Source: Priapulus caudatus (Eukaryota > Priapulida > Priapulimorpha > Priapulimorphida > Priapulidae). Taken from it: a stretch of DNA of 24,634 nt. Positions 24,564-24,634 of this stretch are shown piece by piece; position 1 is the stretch's first letter, and each line of letters opens with the position of its first letter. A program made the translations under genes and the position numbers. The stretch spans positions 141,958 to 166,591 of the forward strand of contig NW_014577501.1 of assembly GCF_000485595.1 (NCBI RefSeq), in the 5' to 3' direction. The notes under the pieces were generated by a model that was not told the origin of the DNA, did no database searches, and saw nothing but the letters and a program-made list of their open reading frames with translations.

Positions 24564-24634
24564 CTCACGTCTACTGCGGTGACTCTGTGGTGGAGTGGTG
24601 GGATTCTAGTAAACCCCTGTTAGTCCCAAATGTG

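Overview
The window comes from an intron-rich animal nuclear genome, dense in small DNA transposons. Two conserved metazoan protein-coding genes could be rebuilt exon by exon. The transposon debris and the style of the genes suggest an invertebrate, perhaps a marine one, but the species cannot be named from the sequence.

Gene 1 (+ strand, about 8.0-18.8 kb) is an inactive rhomboid (iRhom, RHBDF1/2 family). Fifteen coding exons join in phase at every junction and give an open reading frame of about 833 residues, close to the roughly 855 of human iRhom1 and iRhom2. The cytosolic N-terminal homology region, TM1, the cysteine-rich iRhom homology domain, the proline-containing GPAG motif that replaces the catalytic GASG, and the retained His of the AHxxGF motif are all present. 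A good acceptor before the first coding exon implies at least one more upstream exon. Gene 2 (- strand, about 24.6-21.9 kb) is NDUFB10, the PDSW subunit of mitochondrial complex I. It has four exons in phase, giving about 134 residues, and its N-terminus is short and less certain. The two genes converge, with about 3 kb between their stop codons.

Almost everything else is repeats. 1-576 is a foldback element with ~115 bp arms. 5.47-7.97 kb is a nest: an element carrying a frameshifted Myb/SANT-like ORF, interrupted by a member of a repeat family (copies A, B and C) that begins with an AGCTCACC palindrome and ends in a conserved AGTGTCA hairpin. Intronic MITEs lie at 13.77-14.26 kb and 22.64-23.34 kb (the latter flanked by TTAA). 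A long-TIR element lies at 19.61-20.28 kb. Three very short hairpin insertions share its CA(A/G)GAG terminus and are flanked, as it is, by 7-bp target duplications. A 75-bp minisatellite fills the end of the last iRhom intron and runs in frame into the last exon.

The most unusual observations are the CAAGAG/7-bp-duplication family, which ranges from about 40 bp hairpins to a 673 bp element, and the minisatellite whose units each carry a donor-like GTGAGT and an acceptor-like GGCAG. No virus-like, CRISPR or toxin genes were seen.
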